64,000 nt of DNA from Trueperella pecoris (GTDB lineage Bacteria > Actinomycetota > Actinomycetes > Actinomycetales > Actinomycetaceae): NCBI RefSeq assembly GCF_014926385.1, contig NZ_CP053291.1, forward strand, positions 124,001 through 188,000, read 5' to 3'. Positions 18,081-26,464 of the stretch are shown one piece after another. A model generated the notes under the pieces. The model saw only the letters and a program-made list of their open reading frames with translations. It searched no databases and had not been told where the DNA came from. Within the stretch, counting starts at the first letter, position 1. Each line of letters starts with the position of its first letter. The position numbers and the translations under genes are program-made.

Positions 18081-19295
18081 ATGAAGTCAGTTGCCGACCA
18101 TCTCGCCGAATGCCTGGCAGTGGCCACGCCGTTGCCCCCATTTGCTGTGGCGTTGAGCGACGCCGTGGGGTGCGTCCTCGCCGAAGATGTGCGTTCGTTC
18201 GTTGACGTCCCGCAGGCCGACTTGGCCGCCCGTGATGGGTATGCGGTGCGGGTGGGCGACGTCGTCGGGGCGAGCCGCGACAATCCGGTCACGTTGCCGA
18301 TGGTGGAAGAAGTGCGCGCCGATACGGTTGATCCCACGGCTTTGGTGGAGCGCGCGGCGGTGAGGATTTCGTCGGGCGCCGTTCTTCCGGCGGGCACGGA
18401 GGCCGTGATCGCGATCGAGGACACGGATCAGGGCCGGGCCGAGGTCCGCCTGTATGCAGAGGCGAAGCCGGGGCAGAACATACGACGCCGATCGGAGGAC
18501 TTCTCAGCCGGCGAGGTGCTGCTTCGAGCAGGCGTCCGCATCGGCTCTCGCCAGATCGCGGTGCTGGCATCGGCGGGTCACTCGACGGTGATGGTTCATC
18601 CGGCTCCGCGCGTCGTCGTCATGGCAATTGGTGACGAGCTACAAGAGCCCGGCATGCCCGCCACCCGCGGAAAGATCTACGACGCGAATTCGCACGCCCT
18701 CTCGTCCGCCATTCGCGACGCCGGAGCTGAGGTCTTCCGTGTGGGAGCCGTCACGGATGATAAGCGGGAGCTGCGCGAGCTGCTCGAAGATCAGATCGTT
18801 CGTGCTGACATCATCATTACCACCGGCGGCCTGTCTTACGGCGGCGGTGACACCCTCAAGGAAGTGCTTTCCCCGCTCGGAACCGTCCGCTTCGACAACG
18901 TCGCCATGGCTCCTGGGCGCCAACTCGGTGTCGGCCGCCTCGAGGAGGACACCACGGTGTTTTGTCTGCCTGGTTCGCCGGTTGCTGCCATGACGGCATT
19001 CGAGGTCTTTATTCGCCCCGCGCTACGGCACATGGCTGGATATTCCACCATCCACCGCCGCTCCATCATGGCGCGCGCATTGGCGGGCTGGGAGTCGCCG
19101 GCCGGGACGAGGGAGTTCGTGCGCGCACGTGTGGTGGGCAACCCTCACGAGGGCTATAACGTCGAGCCGTTGGGCGAGCCGGCACGGCCGCTTTTGAGCG
19201 CGCTCGCGAAGGCGAATTGCCTGGCGATCGTTCCGGAGGACCAGCGTGTGGTGCAGGTGGGCGACTCGCTCGAATGCCTCGTCTTTGAACGCTAG
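18081..19295 (+). CDS. moeA: MoeA-like molybdopterin molybdotransferase, possibly Glp
   Basis: A 404-residue MoeA/gephyrin-E-like protein: MoeA N-terminal domains I-II (DVPQADLAARDGYAVR; SSGAVLPAGTEAVI), a MoCF-binding domain (MAIGDEL; TTGGLSYGGGD; LPGSPVAAM) and domain IV at the C-terminus. Start at 18081 after TTGAGGAGG. No other molybdenum-cofactor gene is in the window. The neighbour immediately downstream is a three-TM protein with a disordered tail, the arrangement of the corynebacterial cell-division factor Glp and its receptor GlpR, so a divisome role rather than Mo insertion is possible (inference). Confidence 0.92.
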   Translation: MKSVADHLAECLAVATPLPPFAVALSDAVGCVLAEDVRSFVDVPQADLAARDGYAVRVGDVVGASRDNPVTLPMVEEVRADTVDPTALVERAAVRISSGAVLPAGTEAVIAIEDTDQGRAEVRLYAEAKPGQNIRRRSEDFSAGEVLLRAGVRIGSRQIAVLASAGHSTVMVHPAPRVVVMAIGDELQEPGMPATRGKIYDANSHALSSAIRDAGAEVFRVGAVTDDKRELRELLEDQIVRADIIITTGGLSYGGGDTLKEVLSPLGTVRFDNVAMAPGRQLGVGRLEEDTTVFCLPGSPVAAMTAFEVFIRPALRHMAGYSTIHRRSIMARALAGWESPAGTREFVRARVVGNPHEGYNVEPLGEPARPLLSALAKANCLAIVPEDQRVVQVGDSLECLVFER

Positions 19296-19434
19296 GTAAC
19301 GTCACAGGCTACGGATGTGACCATTGTGAAGGATGCCGGATTTCCGGGGTGGGAATACGCGTCTTCTTAGCTACCTCAGCAACACGCCCCGCCAATTCTC
19401 AGGCATCGCCACGCTTTCGTCATAGCGTGGGTGC

Positions 19435-20424
19435 ATGGGTATCGAAGGGGCGGTTGTTGCCGTAGGAGCGTTGTTCCTCATGGTGTACGTCGTACCCCAG
19501 ATCACCCGCAAGCGAGCCGTCCTCGCGGACGCACCGATCGGTGAACGCTACTCAGAAGACCTGAGGCTGATCACCGGCCGGACGCTCAACCAGGCCAGCG
19601 GCGAACACGGAAGAATCTTTACAACGGAGCGAACAATGAGCACACCCACCAGGCGCACAGGCACCCGCGGTCCCGACGCTGCCAAGATGCGCGCCATCGC
19701 CCGTGATCGTTCGCGCGCTCGTGCCCGCATCGCCCAGCGTGGTGCCTACCAGCAACGCGGCTTCGCCGGCGGTGTCGCACTCGTGGCGCTCGCGGTTATA
19801 CTCTGGATCCTCGCCGGCACGACCAGCCTATCGAGCGGTTTCGCCATCGCGACGACGGCCGTCGGCGGAGTATACCTCGTCGGCTTCGGCTACCTCGTTT
19901 CGGCATGGTCTTCCCTCAACGCCGACGACGACGAACGCATCTCCAAGGCCAACAAAGCCCTGCGTGCTGGCAAGATGAAGCCCGAGGCCCCGTCCAAGAC
20001 TGCCGAGACGACCGGGCGGGCCCCTCACGACGACGTCGTGAAGCACGCTCCCGACCCCGTGGATGTGGCAGCGGATACCGTGAAGGGCGCTACGAAGGTA
20101 ACGGTGAAGGAAACCACGGTTGCGCGGACCGCCGCCGTGGCTGAGGCTCGTGCGCAGCGTCTGGCCCGGCCGACCCCGCGCCCGGTCGAGGCGCCGTCCT
20201 ACACACTTAAGCCCACGCGCCGCACGGTCAAGCCCTATGTTGCGCCCGAGGCGCCCGAGGCGGAGGTGCCGTTCCGTCCCACCCAGCTCGGCGAGCGCCT
20301 GGGCGACGCCCAGCTCGAAGCGCCCCACGCGGCGCCCGAGATGACAGGCGCCGAGGAACTTCGCTCCGACGTCCTCGGTGGCGGGTCCACCCTCGACGCC
20401 CTGTTGGACCGCCGCCGCGCGTAA
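19435..20424 (+). CDS. Three-TM membrane protein with disordered tail, candidate GlpR
   Basis: A 329-residue protein. TM1 lies at about 3-20, a basic linker (about 60-105) precedes a TM hairpin (about 108-128 and 133-155, separated by TTSLSSG), and the C-terminal half is Pro/Ala/Thr-rich with basic stretches and probably disordered. Its position after a MoeA-like gene and its topology match the actinobacterial receptor GlpR (and the Mtb Rv0996-type neighbour of moeA1). It overlaps the next gene by 1 nt. Confidence 0.78.
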   Translation: MGIEGAVVAVGALFLMVYVVPQITRKRAVLADAPIGERYSEDLRLITGRTLNQASGEHGRIFTTERTMSTPTRRTGTRGPDAAKMRAIARDRSRARARIAQRGAYQQRGFAGGVALVALAVILWILAGTTSLSSGFAIATTAVGGVYLVGFGYLVSAWSSLNADDDERISKANKALRAGKMKPEAPSKTAETTGRAPHDDVVKHAPDPVDVAADTVKGATKVTVKETTVARTAAVAEARAQRLARPTPRPVEAPSYTLKPTRRTVKPYVAPEAPEAEVPFRPTQLGERLGDAQLEAPHAAPEMTGAEELRSDVLGGGSTLDALLDRRRA

Positions 20425-21131
20425 TGAACGCCGTCGCCTTTGTGCATAGCCACGAGCGCACGCCGGGAGTCTGGCGCGCCGTGGCCGATCACCTGCCCCC
20501 TCACTGGGCCGTCGTCGCTCCGGATCTGTTTGCCGCTGTGTGCACGCACGACGCCGGGGCACGGGCGGGCTCCGACGCCGCAGCGTGCAGGAAGGCTATG
20601 CTCGCCCAGATCAACCGTGACCTGGCCATGATGGGGCTGACGGAGCCGGTTCTCGTGGTGGGTGAGGGGACGGGTGCTATTGCGGCGATCCAATACGCGG
20701 CCGAGCATCCGGGCCGGGTGGCGGGTTTGTTCCTTTCCGGACCGCGTTTGCATGTCAGTAGGGCAGAAGCGGTGCGCCTCAAGGTGGGCGTGCGTATCCG
20801 GCGCGGGCAGGAATGCGCGGCGGATGCTGGCGACGCCGGCAGGTATCTCGATGCGATTGTTGGCGTGGACGCTGCGGGTGTGGCACCCGACCTTTCGGTG
20901 CCGCGCATGGCCGTCGCTGCCGCAAAGGACCGCGGTGGCATGAAGGCAGCTACGGCGCTCAAGAATGGTGCGGCGCAGAGAAACACGGTGAATGCTGTCG
21001 ACACGGTTGAAGGCATGGCGGCGGACGCGGGCTGGGAGTACGGCGTCGTGCCTGAGGCTTCGCAAGACTGGTACGCGTATGCCCCAAGTGCCTTCGCGGC
21101 GTGGCTGACAGACTTCGCCGGGCGTTTGTGA
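20424..21131 (+). CDS. Alpha/beta-hydrolase-fold protein lacking catalytic residues
   Basis: A 235-residue protein with the hydrolase layout (VHSHERTPGVWRAVADHL; LVVGEGTGAIAAIQYAAEHPGRVAGLFL). The nucleophile elbow reads G80-E-G-T-G instead of GxSxG, the oxyanion HG is HS, and where the catalytic GHW would be (about residue 213) it reads SQDW. It is therefore probably a non-enzymatic pseudo-hydrolase. Its start overlaps the stop of the candidate GlpR gene, so the two are likely co-translated. Confidence 0.8.
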   Translation: MNAVAFVHSHERTPGVWRAVADHLPPHWAVVAPDLFAAVCTHDAGARAGSDAAACRKAMLAQINRDLAMMGLTEPVLVVGEGTGAIAAIQYAAEHPGRVAGLFLSGPRLHVSRAEAVRLKVGVRIRRGQECAADAGDAGRYLDAIVGVDAAGVAPDLSVPRMAVAAAKDRGGMKAATALKNGAAQRNTVNAVDTVEGMAADAGWEYGVVPEASQDWYAYAPSAFAAWLTDFAGRL

Positions 21132-21228
21132 AGCCGGCGGAACTCGGGCGCAGAATTCGGGCGTGACCTAGTAGACGTTCGGGCTGGCGTGAAGGTAGCC
21201 CGTTTGGGGTGCTATGATCATCAGGACA

Positions 21229-21301
21229 GGGGCTATGGCGCAGTTGGTAGCGCGTCTCGTTCGCAATGAGAAGGTCAGGGGTTCGAATCCCCTTAGCTCC
21301 A
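21229..21301 (+). tRNA. tRNA-Ala (anticodon CGC)
   Basis: A 73-nt cloverleaf. Acceptor GGGGCTA pairs with TAGCTCC (one G-U). The anticodon loop is TTCGCAA (anticodon CGC, codon GCG) and the T arm has GTTCGAATC. CCA is encoded at 21302-21304. More AT-rich accessory DNA starts directly downstream. Confidence 0.96.
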
Positions 21302-21567
21302 CCAACGTGATGTACCGCGTACAGGAACCATGTTGCAGGGTATCATGCTCGGTCTTCGATGGTCTCTGAATCTCTAGAGGCGTTCTGCTCTCCAGCAGGC
21401 AGAGCTAACTGTGTACAACACTCCGGAATAAAACAATGCATCAACTTGGGTGGAGCTCTTATGAGATGGCCGGCCGTTTTCGGGTGAGAGAGTTGTGTTA
21501 TCGATGTCTGAGGGGTGCAAGGGCCGTTATGAAAGGTGTTGACGGCATTGGGTGTCAGGGATTAGAC

Positions 21568-21984
21568 CTAGTTATAGCGCGATTGAAGTTCATTTCGTAG
21601 GTCATGAAAATATTGGGCTTGGTAGGCAGTGAGAAAGCGTTTTGCCAGCCAGTTGGGCATTAATCTTTGGCGAGGTTGTACGTCTTCGATGAATTTGACT
21701 AGACAACCGTCATTTTCCGTCGCATCGAAAGTGCCTTTCCACGTGCCAGTTAGGGCTGGTGAATCAATCTGAAATTCCCATATGTGAGGTTCTTCGAAGT
21801 GGGTTGTGCAGAAACGTAGCGGTTTTCCCTTTTTGGGAAACTCAATAAATCTGCGTTCATCGAGAACCTTGCAATCAGATAGATCGCTACGCCACTGCCA
21901 TTTCGCTAAATCTGTGACGACTTGCCGGATTTGATGGGGCGTATAGGGAAGTTCTTCTTCCCAAACTGCAACTACCTTTCCCAT
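21568..21984 (-). CDS. SRPBCC-like small protein
   Basis: A 138-residue protein resembling a polyketide-cyclase/START (SRPBCC) fold: EEELPYTPHQIRQVVTDLAKWQWRSD at the N-terminus, alternating strands in the middle, and a long C-terminal helix (PNWLAKRFLTAYQAQYFHDLRNEL). Start at 21984, where GGAG lies 6 nt upstream; the in-frame region back to 22053 is not needed. Base composition is lower in GC than the flanks. Ligand unknown. Confidence 0.7.
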   Translation of the reverse strand: MGKVVAVWEEELPYTPHQIRQVVTDLAKWQWRSDLSDCKVLDERRFIEFPKKGKPLRFCTTHFEEPHIWEFQIDSPALTGTWKGTFDATENDGCLVKFIEDVQPRQRLMPNWLAKRFLTAYQAQYFHDLRNELQSRYN

Positions 21985-22090
21985 ATCTACTCCATCTACC
22001 CACCGTTCGCGACACCTCCATTGTTGCAGGATTGATTGCAATAAGTTAGGCATCTGCTCAACGGTGTTAGGCCAACGGTTGAGTTCTTAC

Positions 22091-22384
22091 TTACGCTAAC
22101 GCAATGGCTTTGACTTCGATCTTCAGCCCGAGTGCAGTGAGAACCTTTGTGATGGTCTGCCAGGACGGATTGCCGTTTTCGGAAAGCGACTTGTAGAGAG
22201 ACTCGCGTCCAACACCGGCTTCTCGCGCGATAGCGGTCACACCACGCGCTTTGGCGACATCACCAAGTGCGACCTGCAGGAGAGTCGGGTCACCCTCTTC
22301 GAGTGCCGCGTTCAGGTAGGCAGCAATATCTTCCTTGGTTTCAAGGTATTCGCTGGCATCCCAGGTGCTGATTTTTACTCCCAT
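22091..22384 (-). CDS. HigA-type antitoxin (addiction module antidote)
   Basis: A 97-residue XRE/Cro-type DNA-binding antitoxin of the putative addiction-module antidote family: WDASEYLETKEDIAAYLNAALEEGD, then an HTH (TAIAREAGVGRESLYKSLSENGNPSWQTITKVLTAL). It overlaps the toxin reading frame by 10 nt, the usual toxin-first order of this family. It probably binds the perfect dyad at 22693-22720 ahead of the toxin gene. Confidence 0.9.
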   Translation of the reverse strand: MGVKISTWDASEYLETKEDIAAYLNAALEEGDPTLLQVALGDVAKARGVTAIAREAGVGRESLYKSLSENGNPSWQTITKVLTALGLKIEVKAIALA

Positions 22385-22689
22385 GATCCCTCCCTAATAA
22401 TTTCTGTTGCAAGCTGTTTAGCTTTGGTTATGTCACGCTGCTGGGTGGACCTATCACCACCAATGACTAGTAGCATAAGTTGGTTCCCTCTTGACATGTA
22501 GTAAATCCGATAGCCGGGGCCAACGTGAATTCGCATCTCAAAAACGCCATCACCAACCGGCTTGACGTCACCCACTACTTCGCCAGCTATTTTGCAACGC
22601 TGAAGTGCAATATTGATTCGGGCCTTGTCCTAGACATCTTTTAGCTCGCGAAACCAGTGAGCATACACGTCGGTTTGCCGAATCTTCAC
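22375..22689 (-). pseudogene. RelE/ParE-family toxin with in-frame amber stop
   Basis: From GTG at 22689 the frame reads VKIRQTDVYAHWFRELKDV, then TAG at 22630-22632, then DKARINIALQRCKIAGEVVGDVKPVGDGV continuing to the end through GPGYRIYYM and GGDRSTQQRDITKAKQLA. With the stop read through it would be a normal ~104-residue toxin of the HI1419/RelE-ParE type. A single base change explains the stop. The downstream 66 residues alone lack the N-terminal half of the fold. Probably an inactivated toxin beside an intact antitoxin. Confidence 0.85.
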
Positions 22690-22692
22690 ACC

Positions 22693-22720
22693 TCAAGTGT
22701 ATCCTGACGGATACACTTGA
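22693..22720. promoter_or_regulatory. Perfect 12-bp inverted repeat, toxin-antitoxin operator
   Basis: TCAAGTGTATCC, spacer TGAC, GGATACACTTGA. It lies 3 nt upstream of the toxin start codon and therefore over its promoter. TA operons of this family autorepress through such dyads bound by the antitoxin. Confidence 0.75.
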
Positions 22721-22968
22721 ACAATGGATTACGAATCGTAAGGAGTTGAGACTTCTCCCGCTGAGGGAGTTGTGGAGCACTCTGCTCTAAAATCCGTGAC
22801 GTGTGCCCACAACTGCACCCCTGCACCCAAAATCTGGCGTGTATCAAAAAGTGTTAGCTGAGCTTTCTTTCGGCTTTTGCCGGTTCCTCACCTCGAAACG
22901 CTATTCGACCACGTAGTAAATTCCAGCTATGGCGTACATCAATACCAGTGATATGCACTTAACAATCT

Positions 22969-22997
22969 GTGAACCATCTATCTTCTGAAGATAGATA
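22969..22997 (+). promoter_or_regulatory. Palindrome within a possible promoter for the siderophore-interacting gene
   Basis: A 21-nt perfect palindrome, ATCTATCTTC-T-GAAGATAGAT (22976-22996), lies between a weak -35-like GTGAAC (22969) and -10-like TAGATA (22992) spaced by 17 nt. It would place transcription start near 23004, close to ATG codons at 23008 and 23020. A repressor operator is likely; the regulator is unknown. Confidence 0.4.
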
Positions 22998-23019
22998 CGT
23001 GCAAGCTATGCTGATTGCC

Positions 23020-23868
23020 ATGTCTAACAAACGATTCGGCCACGGCTTGCTTAAGACATACACAAAAATAGCTTCCCAAGCTATGGCCCTGCCACCCCAG
23101 CGAGACGAACCGATTCAGTTTATCGCTAAAGTCATCCGTATAGAGGATGTCACCCCAAGCTTCCGGCGAATGACCTTCTTCAGTGCCGATTTCAAAGAAT
23201 TTGAGCTCATGGGACCCGACGAGTACTTCGGGCTCCTTATGCCGCCACCCGGCCGAGACGTTGTATTGCCCGAGTTGGCTTTGGACCCTCGCTCAAAATT
23301 GAGGGCTATCCCCGAGTCTGATCGGCCCGAGTTGCGTTGGTACACCATTCGGCAGGCTCGGCCGGGGCAGGGCGAATTCGTCGTAGACATTGTCAATACC
23401 GGTCATGGCGGCCCCGGTTCCTCTTGGGTGAGGAGAGTGGCACTCGGCGATATGGTGGGTTTCATCTCAGGATCTGCTCTTTATGGTGCTGCACCAGACA
23501 GCGGTCACCATCTGTTGCTAGCCGATGAAACAGGCCTGCCTGGTGCGATTGCGATCGCGGAGTCGGCTCGCGTTAACCAGTTAGCTCGCGTAAAACTCAC
23601 GGTGATGGTTGAAGTGCCGTCCGAAGACTACATTCTGCCGGACACACCGAAGGATTTCTCAGTTGTGTACCGCGGTGACGCAGATCCAGGAAGTGCGCTG
23701 ATTCCAGCGCTTGCAACGAGCGCCCATGACAATATCAATTTCGCGTGGATTTGTGCTGAGGGTGGCACTGTCGGTCAGGCAAAGAAGATCGTGACTAGAG
23801 AGTGGGGGCTTCCTCGTACAAGCATTGTCTCCAGCGGTTTTTGGCGAAAGGGCAGGCCGCGTCCATAA
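23020..23868 (+). CDS. Siderophore-interacting protein (ferric-siderophore reductase)
   Basis: A 282-residue SIP-family flavoreductase releasing iron from siderophores in the cytosol. FAD-binding domain: VTPSFRRMTF and RWYTIRQ; C-terminal NAD(P)H-like domain: LLADETGLPGAIAI, and the closing SGFWRKG motif. An ATG at 23020 matches the family N-terminus (MSNKRFGHG); in-frame GTG 22969 and ATG 23008 are alternatives without a clear Shine-Dalgarno. It is about 3 kb from the siderophore ABC operon and could serve the same pathway. Confidence 0.88.
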   Translation: MSNKRFGHGLLKTYTKIASQAMALPPQRDEPIQFIAKVIRIEDVTPSFRRMTFFSADFKEFELMGPDEYFGLLMPPPGRDVVLPELALDPRSKLRAIPESDRPELRWYTIRQARPGQGEFVVDIVNTGHGGPGSSWVRRVALGDMVGFISGSALYGAAPDSGHHLLLADETGLPGAIAIAESARVNQLARVKLTVMVEVPSEDYILPDTPKDFSVVYRGDADPGSALIPALATSAHDNINFAWICAEGGTVGQAKKIVTREWGLPRTSIVSSGFWRKGRPRP

Positions 23869-24195
23869 CACCATCTCCAGATTTTCTCGCACTCCCTTCC
23901 GAGAGACGCGGTTCTAGCGTATCGTCCGTGAAATAGTTTTGTGGCGCTGCTCATCTGGATACAACACTCTCGTCGCGGTCTCCTAAGATCCTCTAAGAAA
24001 CCAGCTGTAGTATCAGTGGGCGTTTCAGGACGCCGCCCTTGTGATGACTAGTAAGTGGTCATCTGCGGAACCCGCGCAATGGAGTATGGATGCTCGATGC
24101 GGGATTGCGGCCTATTCTTTGCGTACGCCAACAGCGGTTCAAAATCCTCCATCTTCTGTCGGTTTTCTGCCTGATTCCCCACTAGAGTAGAGATC
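23869..24195. other. Gap with no recognisable gene
   Basis: About 330 bp, AT-richer than the core genome. Possible weak hairpin GGGCGT/ACGCC around 24018-24035; nothing else supportable. Confidence 0.4.
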
Positions 24196-24552
24196 ATGAG
24201 ACTCGGAACAAAGGACACTTGGCTCCGCATCGCCCTGCTTTTTGTGTCTTATATGGTGCTGTCTGCGCTTTCCTTTGGCTTGCAGCGTGTGGCGGACGAT
24301 GGTGGCGTGGCTGCCTTGTTCGGCACCTTGCTTGCTTTGTTACCTGCAGTTACCGTCATTCTAGCGGCATGGGATGGAGTCAAAGAAGGGCTGAGTATTT
24401 TATGGGTGTTTGCCCCGATTGCGTGTTTCTTATTGCCGATGTTCGTATTCTTCAATTACACCGCGCTGATTTACGGCGCGGCCTACAGCGTGCTCGCGAT
24501 GGTGGCGAACGCTATTGGCGCGCTTTTCCACCGCACCAACTCTGACAGCTGA
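24196..24552 (+). CDS. Small four-TM membrane protein
   Basis: A 118-residue hydrophobic protein with about four TM helices (residues 10-28, 36-58, 64-84, 88-110) and short polar loops. I do not recognise the family. It stands alone in the AT-richer accessory stretch. Confidence 0.65.
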   Translation: MRLGTKDTWLRIALLFVSYMVLSALSFGLQRVADDGGVAALFGTLLALLPAVTVILAAWDGVKEGLSILWVFAPIACFLLPMFVFFNYTALIYGAAYSVLAMVANAIGALFHRTNSDS

Positions 24553-24683
24553 CGGCCTCGGAAACAGTCAGCTCGCCTATCATGTGGTAATTTAGGGGCC
24601 ACTGGGACGAGTAGTTTCATTAGCCCGATTGAAGTGCAGCCCCAGGGCACTAAACAGGGTACTTTAAAAACGTTCGTGATCAA

Positions 24684-25307
24684 TTAGCTGTGGATAAGGT
24701 GGTGTGCGATCAGTTGAGCAAATCGCTGAGGCATCTGCGTATGCCATTGGTGGCTTGCGTCAGCGATAATCTCCAAGGAAGCATTGGGGATTGCCGCCGC
24801 GGTGCGCTGTGATGCACGCAGGTTGGCCTTGTCTTTCGCTCCGCATGCCACGGTGGTTGGCGCGTTGATATCCGATAGTCCGGGCGTTAGGTCTAGATTA
24901 TTTAAGGAATCCAAAATGGCGATTAGCTGTCTTTTGGTGAGTTCCGGAGGGCAAATCACTCTCTGCGGCAATAGTCGCATGAGCACCTTTTGAGTTCGCA
25001 TGAGGGTGGCCGGTAGTTTTGCCTGCGGAGCCGAAAGGACTAGCGAAGCCACATGTTGTGGGTAGCGGATTGCGGTATTGAGGGCGACAATCGCACCCAA
25101 CGATAAGCCGACAATGTGGGCTGGCGTTCCACCCATTTTGGTGGCGAGCATATCGGTTGCTTTATCGATTGACCAGCCATCGAGGAGCTCAGGAGCGAAA
25201 AGAGGCAGTGTTAGACACCGATAATCCGCTAAAAGTGGTGACGCCACAACCTCGTCCCATGCGGTAGGGGAATCGCCGAGCCCATGGAGGAAAATGAGGG
25301 TGTGCAT
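24684..25307 (-). CDS. Alpha/beta hydrolase
   Basis: A 207-residue intact alpha/beta-fold hydrolase: HGLGD oxyanion motif at residue 8, nucleophile elbow GLSLG (about 87), acid region CGAKDK, and catalytic His in ASHQWH near 185. Resembles small esterases or menaquinone-pathway-like hydrolases (MenH/BioH class); substrate not determinable. In contrast to the hydrolase at 20424 it keeps all catalytic residues. Confidence 0.85.
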   Translation of the reverse strand: MHTLIFLHGLGDSPTAWDEVVASPLLADYRCLTLPLFAPELLDGWSIDKATDMLATKMGGTPAHIVGLSLGAIVALNTAIRYPQHVASLVLSAPQAKLPATLMRTQKVLMRLLPQRVICPPELTKRQLIAILDSLNNLDLTPGLSDINAPTTVACGAKDKANLRASQRTAAAIPNASLEIIADASHQWHTQMPQRFAQLIAHHLIHS

Positions 25308-25507
25308 GAGATCAGTTTAGACGACGTGTGCCGATAAAGAGGGTGGTAACCTGCCCGAGGCCTATGGTTTAATGCTCAGCAGGTAGCTGTAAATGGTTCC
25401 GGTTGCTTTCCGTGATAGCCTGCCCAAAGCGAATAAGAGCGCCCCAAGTAGAAGCGACACTGGTAGCGCGAGCCTGCGGGCGGCGTACCAACGAGGAGCG
25501 CGGCGGC

Positions 25508-26464
25508 TTACGGGCGGAAAGCTCTACTGACCGCACCACTGATGCTCTCGGCGTGCATGCGTGCGAGTGGAGAACCGATTGTCTTCCGTAGCAGCCGCAG
25601 CAATACCGGTGGGCGCTCCATGGGGGTGAAGCGTAAGACGATCTGTACGGTGGTGGTCTCGCCGTCTGGGATGAGTGTGAACGTGACATGGATGATGTTT
25701 GCACGCAGAACACCTATTGGTTCGAAACGCCAGCGGATGCTCTCATCCGAGCTTGTTTCCCGGATGACGCGGATCGCGCAGTCTCTTCGTGATTGCGTTC
25801 CCTTGCCGGACGGCGGGGCTGTCCACTGTTCAGCTCCCTCGTCGGCGGCGAGCGTGCGCCCTTGGAGGCTTGGCTCCCACATTGTGGTGTTCTTCGGATC
25901 GCTGAGATAGTCGATGACGACGGCGATAGCTGCTGGGCACGACGTCGTGGCACGTGCGGCGGCAAGACCAGAGTCAGCTGTGAGATCGGCGCTGCCTTCC
26001 TTGTGCTGGTACTGCGTAACATCGACGCTTGCGATCCCGGTGCGAAGTTCTTCGGCACTCGTGCCAAGACGACTGAGAATTGTGGTAATCGTCCCGCTCG
26101 GTTCGGACAGTAGTGATTCGAGGATTGCGAGGTAATCGGGCCTAACATTCTTGGCTTTCTTAAAGACACGGTGAGCGCGTTCCGTGAAGCCGTCGGTCGT
26201 TGTTGGCTCGGCAGGGAGAAGCTCCGCTGGCGGGGTAACTCCGATGCTTTCGAGGGCGTCTTGCTCGGCGTCGCGCATCGCGGCGAGGGTTGCGTCATAC
26301 GCCGCTCCTTGGGTGCGCAGGAGCTGCCCGGCCGGGGTGTCCGTGAGGGTGAGGGCGAGGAGGAGGTGGTCGACGGCGGTGCCAAGCCGGCCGAAGCGTG
26401 CGGCTTCCTCTACGCTCGTGCGGGCGAGGGAGGTCATCGCGTGAAGGTTGTCCATAATGCTCAT
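25508..26464 (-). CDS. ClpN-domain protein fused to an SRPBCC domain
   Basis: A 318-residue protein. Residues 1-150 form a Clp_N (ClpA/B/C substrate-adaptor) double repeat: EEAARFGRLGTAVDHLLLALTLTDTPAG..LLRTQG, and TERAHRVFKKAKNVRPDYLAILESLLSEP..TTILSRLG. No AAA+ ATPase follows. Residues about 170-318 look like an SRPBCC/polyketide-cyclase fold (CPAAIAVVIDYLSDPKNTTMWEPSL; VTFTLIPDGETTTVQIVLRFTPM). The gene overlaps an upstream HTH gene by 4 nt. Perhaps the ClpN part docks on Clp machinery or senses a ligand passed from the SRPBCC pocket (inference). Confidence 0.82.
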   Translation of the reverse strand: MSIMDNLHAMTSLARTSVEEAARFGRLGTAVDHLLLALTLTDTPAGQLLRTQGAAYDATLAAMRDAEQDALESIGVTPPAELLPAEPTTTDGFTERAHRVFKKAKNVRPDYLAILESLLSEPSGTITTILSRLGTSAEELRTGIASVDVTQYQHKEGSADLTADSGLAAARATTSCPAAIAVVIDYLSDPKNTTMWEPSLQGRTLAADEGAEQWTAPPSGKGTQSRRDCAIRVIRETSSDESIRWRFEPIGVLRANIIHVTFTLIPDGETTTVQIVLRFTPMERPPVLLRLLRKTIGSPLARMHAESISGAVSRAFRP

